A program made the translations under genes and the position numbers. A DNA stretch of 10,264 bases, from positions 3,611 to 13,874 of the forward strand of contig DDLZ01000155.1 of NCBI GenBank assembly GCA_002340405.1. Reading direction: 5' to 3'. Origin of the DNA: Bacteroidales bacterium UBA2559. Lineage in GTDB: Bacteria > Bacteroidota > Bacteroidia > Bacteroidales > Bacteroidaceae. This document shows, piece by piece, positions 7,423 through 10,264 of this stretch (within the stretch, counting starts at the first letter, position 1; every line of letters starts with the position of its first letter). The notes below the pieces were generated by a model that saw only the letters and a list, made by a program, of their open reading frames with translations, had not been told where the DNA came from and made no database searches.

Positions 7423-7440
7423 CGGCGGTCAAAACAGATA

Positions 7441-9798
7441 ATGAAACTCAGCGAACTTAAGGTAGGTGAAAGCGCCATAATCAAGGAGGTAGGAGGCAAG
7501 GGAGCATTGCGTCAGCACTTCCTGGATATGGGACTGGTGCAGGGCGTTGAGGTAATGCTGCTCAAACTTGCGCCGTTGGGTGATCCCATGGAACTTCTGG
7601 TACGTGGATACACCCTTTCACTTCGTCTTGAGGATGCCTCTAAAATTTTAATTGTCCCCAAAAATTCATACTGTAGAGAAGAAACTGCCGGTATCGAAAC
7701 CGATTTCGGCTATAACCTCTCCTTGCATGAGCACAATTCTCATCCCGGACTGGGTGAGGCCGGCAAATATCATGACCCTGATCACGAGTCACCTTTCCCT
7801 AAGGATACGCTGCTTACTTTTGCACTTGTAGGCCAGCAGAACTCCGGCAAGACTACACTTTTCAATAAATTGACCGGCGCCAACCAACATGTGGGCAATT
7901 TCCCCGGTATTACCGTTGAACGTAAGGACGGAGAGATCAAAGGGTATGCGAATACCCTCATCACCGACCTTCCCGGCATCTATTCGCTGTCTCCCTATAC
8001 AAATGAGGAGATTGTATCGCGCCGTTTCATCATCGAGGAGAAGCCTAAGTGCATAATTAACATAGTAGATGTTACAAATCTGGAGCGAAATCTCTATCTG
8101 ACCCTTCAACTTATGGAGTTGGAGACACCTATGGTCCTGGCTCTGAACATGATGGACGAGCTTACCGGAAACGGCGGCTCAATACGTGTCAATGAGATGG
8201 AGAGGATCCTGGGCATACCGGTTGTTCCCATATCGGCAATAAAAGGCGAGGGTATAAGGGAACTTGTCGAGCATGCCATTCACGTGGCCGAATATCAAGA
8301 GCTTCCTGCACGCAAGGATTGCTGCACAAAGGCGACACACGGCGCCGCCGTACACCGCTCAATCCACAGTATAATGCATCTTATTGAAGATCATGCCGAG
8401 CGGGCCGGCATACCCCTGAGATTTGCTGCCAGCAAGCTTGTCGAGGGGGATTGCAAGATAATGGAGGAGCTGGAGTTTACCCAAAATGAGAAGGAGACGA
8501 TTGAGCGCATAATAGTTCAGATGGAGGAGGAGTCAGGCATGGACCGTTCGGCAGCTATTGCCGATATGCGCTTCTCGTTCATCGAGTGTCTGTCTGCACA
8601 GACATTGATCAAGCCCCAAAAGAATCGCGAATATATCAGAAGTAAAAAGATAGACCGTATCCTTACCGGACGCTGGACAGCAATTCCTATCTTCCTTACG
8701 GTAATGTGCCTGGTCATATGGCTTTCAATTGACGTTCTTGGAACACCGCTTCAGGAGTGGTTGGACAGTGTAATTCAGAGTCTTGCAGGTCTCTCTGTAG
8801 CAGGACTTGAAAGGGTTGATGTGTCACCGGCCATAGTTTCGCTTGTCAAGGACGGTATATTCGGAGGTGTGGGGAGAGTACTGAGCTTCGTACCCATTAT
8901 TATTATACTATTCTTCTTTTTGAGTCTTATTGAGGATAGCGGTTATATGGCCCGAATAGCTTTTGTAACCGACAAACTGCTCCGTAAATTCGGTCTGTCG
9001 GGCCGTTCGATTGTGCCTCTGCTTATAGGATTCGGATGCTCCGTTCCCGCCATCATGGCCACTCGTACCCTGCCATCGGCACGGGATAGGAAACTGACCA
9101 TTCTGCTCACTCCGTTTATGAGTTGCAGCGCAAAGATTCCCATCTACGGATTTTTGACCAGCACGTTTTTTCCCGGACACGGAGGTATAATATTGGTGGC
9201 CCTCTATCTGCTCTCAATAATTGTGGGCATAATCGTGGCTTTCGCCACCAAACTGTTCAGCAGAAACTATGTGGCCGCTCCTTTTGTAATGGAGCTTCCA
9301 AACTATCGTATGCCCGGACTGAGAAACGTCAGCCATCTGCTTTGGGATAAGACAAAAGATTTTGTACAGCGTGCATTTACCGTGATATTTGTAGCTACAA
9401 TTGTCATTTGGCTGTTGCAGACCTTTGACTTTAGATTCAACATGGTCGAGAACGGCGAGGGAAGTATGATGGCTTGGGTAGCAGGTGTTTTTGCACCGCT
9501 GTTCCGTCCGCTCGGACTCGGTGATTGGCGTATTGTCACATCGTTCATAAGCGGTTTTCTGGCCAAGGAGAGCGTTGTGGCCACAATGGAACTGCTTGGT
9601 GTCACCGAATCGCTTACAAAGGTCACGGCCGTGCCGATGCTTCTTTTCAGCCTTCTTTACACGCCTTGTGTTGCCGCCATCGGCAGTATCCGCCGCGAAC
9701 TGGGCGGCAGATGGGCCGTGTATGTGGTCATTTTCCAGTGCGTTGTTGCCTGGACGGTATCCTGGATAGGTTATCTTATAGCACAAGCCCTGTTATGA
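7441..9798 (+). CDS. feoB: FeoA-FeoB fusion ferrous iron transporter
   Basis: A complete 785-residue inner-membrane Fe(II) uptake protein. Residues 1-75 are a FeoA SH3-like domain (LRQHFLDMGLVQG, LVRGYTLSLRLEDA). A linker at about 76-122 is rich in His and acidic residues (His96, His98, His101, His111, His115). The FeoB GTPase domain follows: G1 GQQNSGKTT (131-139), G2 around Thr158 in FPGITVE, G3 DLPG (176-179), G4 NMMD (236-239) and G5 ISA (264-266). A helical region at about 290-400 matches the GDI-like segment. The membrane part starts near 412 and has the two Gate motifs, GFGCSVPAIMATR (Cys533) and LLYTPCVAAIG (Cys743), plus FMSCSAKIPIYG (559-570). All core parts are present, so it should be active. 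FeoA fused to FeoB is usual in Bacteroidetes. P-loop residues 2 and 3 (QQ instead of NP) are atypical. The following gene overlaps it by 4 bp. Confidence 0.97.
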   Translation: MKLSELKVGESAIIKEVGGKGALRQHFLDMGLVQGVEVMLLKLAPLGDPMELLVRGYTLSLRLEDASKILIVPKNSYCREETAGIETDFGYNLSLHEHNSHPGLGEAGKYHDPDHESPFPKDTLLTFALVGQQNSGKTTLFNKLTGANQHVGNFPGITVERKDGEIKGYANTLITDLPGIYSLSPYTNEEIVSRRFIIEEKPKCIINIVDVTNLERNLYLTLQLMELETPMVLALNMMDELTGNGGSIRVNEMERILGIPVVPISAIKGEGIRELVEHAIHVAEYQELPARKDCCTKATHGAAVHRSIHSIMHLIEDHAERAGIPLRFAASKLVEGDCKIMEELEFTQNEKETIERIIVQMEEESGMDRSAAIADMRFSFIECLSAQTLIKPQKNREYIRSKKIDRILTGRWTAIPIFLTVMCLVIWLSIDVLGTPLQEWLDSVIQSLAGLSVAGLERVDVSPAIVSLVKDGIFGGVGRVLSFVPIIIILFFFLSLIEDSGYMARIAFVTDKLLRKFGLSGRSIVPLLIGFGCSVPAIMATRTLPSARDRKLTILLTPFMSCSAKIPIYGFLTSTFFPGHGGIILVALYLLSIIVGIIVAFATKLFSRNYVAAPFVMELPNYRMPGLRNVSHLLWDKTKDFVQRAFTVIFVATIVIWLLQTFDFRFNMVENGEGSMMAWVAGVFAPLFRPLGLGDWRIVTSFISGFLAKESVVATMELLGVTESLTKVTAVPMLLFSLLYTPCVAAIGSIRRELGGRWAVYVVIFQCVVAWTVSWIGYLIAQALL

Positions 9799-9932
9799 AT
9801 ACTTCTACAATCATAGCCATTGCAGTTATTGCGCTGCTGGTAGCCGCAGCGCTTTTCGCCATATTCAAACGGTGCAGGAAAGGTAAATCCTGTAGCGGCT
9901 GCGCCCTGCGCGGTTACTGCGGTAAGGAGTAG
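9795..9932 (+). CDS. FeoB-associated Cys-rich membrane peptide
   Basis: A 45-residue peptide whose ATG overlaps the feoB stop in the junction ATGA, indicating translational coupling and a single operon. Residues 4-23 form one hydrophobic helix, followed by a basic stretch (KRCRKGK). The C-terminal tail carries Cys27, then CxxC (Cys33, Cys36) and Cys42. Positive charges after the helix suggest the Cys tail faces the cytoplasm. Size, position and layout match the FeoB-associated Cys-rich membrane protein family. Its function is not established; a role analogous to FeoC, or in handling Fe(II) delivered by FeoB, is an inference. The start is fixed by the overlap; a longer in-frame extension upstream would lie inside feoB. 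Confidence 0.85.
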   Translation: MNTSTIIAIAVIALLVAAALFAIFKRCRKGKSCSGCALRGYCGKE

Positions 9933-10025
9933 TTTGAACTGTTTTCTTGACTTACGCACCATATTTCCCCGACTAATAACCATAGTTGTGTCTAAACGAA
10001 CGGTTGGTTACCTTAAATCAAAGCT

Positions 10026-10264
10026 TTAGTTTTCGGCCATAAATTCCTCTACATCAGCAGAATGATAGGGAATTGTCTGCTTACCTAGAACGCGGCAGCC
10101 ATCGGAGGTGATCAGTATGATATCTTCTATGCGGATGCCGCCAAAATCGCGGTACTCCTCTATCTTTTCATAGTTAAGGAACTCCGTGTGCATCTTCTCT
10201 GCCTTCCATTTGTCTATCAGGGCAGGTATGAAGTATATTCCGGGCTCATTGCTCATTACAAATC
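10026..10264 (-). CDS. M24 metallopeptidase, aminopeptidase P-like, C-terminal fragment
   Basis: The stop is at 10026-10028 and the frame stays open through the right edge, so the 5' part of the gene is outside the window. The visible 78 or so residues are the end of a pita-bread fold. NEPGIYF and GGIRIEDI contain two Glu residues that are metal ligands in M24 enzymes. These are typical of Xaa-Pro aminopeptidase or prolidase, which remove residues next to proline in peptides. The ATG at 10254-10256 is internal: the upstream codons (Phe-Val) continue the conserved strand before EPG. The gene is convergent with the feo operon, separated by 93 bp. Assignment to aminopeptidase P rather than prolidase is tentative. 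Confidence 0.85.
   Translation of the reverse strand, partial: FVMSNEPGIYFIPALIDKWKAEKMHTEFLNYEKIEEYRDFGGIRIEDIILITSDGCRVLGKQTIPYHSADVEEFMAEN

Noticed and set aside
9214..9786. Minus-strand open frame of 190 codons
   Set aside because: It is antisense to the FeoB membrane domain; the composition (many His, Lys, Cys) is what complementing a membrane gene gives.
9977..10010. TAACCA / TGGTTA inverted pair as a terminator between the feo operon and the peptidase gene
   Set aside because: Only 6 bp of stem, a 22-nt loop and no T-tract on either strand; too weak to call.
1..10264. A defence system, CRISPR array, insertion sequence, prophage or tRNA/rRNA gene
   Set aside because: I found no regularly spaced long repeats, transposase or phage proteins, terminal inverted repeats or RNA gene folds; nearly all of the window is accounted for by the eight genes listed.

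Overview
The window looks like an ordinary chromosomal stretch from a Bacteroidales bacterium, probably a gut or rumen-type carbohydrate degrader. Four things point that way. Several starts are preceded by the Bacteroidetes -7 element TAnnTTTG rather than a sigma70 -10 box. Starts lack clear Shine-Dalgarno sequences. Secreted GH3 and GH9 glycosidases are present. Iron uptake is encoded as a FeoA-FeoB fusion followed by a small FeoB-associated Cys-rich protein. I cannot name the genus from sequence alone.

Layout, left to right: (1) a secreted GH3 beta-glucosidase-type enzyme on the minus strand, cut by the left edge so that its stop lies outside. (2) A 145-bp divergent promoter region, then on the plus strand a YihX-like HAD phosphatase and an exported PEGA-domain protein with a possible C-terminal beta-barrel. 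(3) A convergent 124-bp gap holding four GGT-led units spaced exactly 14 bp apart. (4) A minus-strand GH9 glycosidase with long N-terminal beta domains. (5) A 139-bp divergent promoter region, then plus-strand guaA, which encodes only the ATP-pyrophosphatase/dimerisation half of GMP synthase. (6) A 129-bp leader with a hairpin and loose direct repeats, then the feoAB fusion and, overlapping it by 4 bp, a 45-residue Cys-rich membrane peptide. (7) The 3' end of a minus-strand M24 metallopeptidase (aminopeptidase P-like), cut by the right edge.

Functionally, the GH3 and GH9 enzymes could act in sequence on a beta-glucan-type polysaccharide. However, they have separate promoters and no SusC/SusD pair is present, so this is not a recognisable polysaccharide utilisation locus. 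The feoAB pair is a clear Fe(II) uptake operon. guaA is a housekeeping purine gene of the less usual split type. I found no RNA genes, CRISPR array, insertion sequence, phage gene or defence system. The points most worth checking are the missing GMP synthase glutaminase half, the FeoB P-loop variant and His-rich linker, the GH9 active-site variation, and the 14-bp phased repeat.
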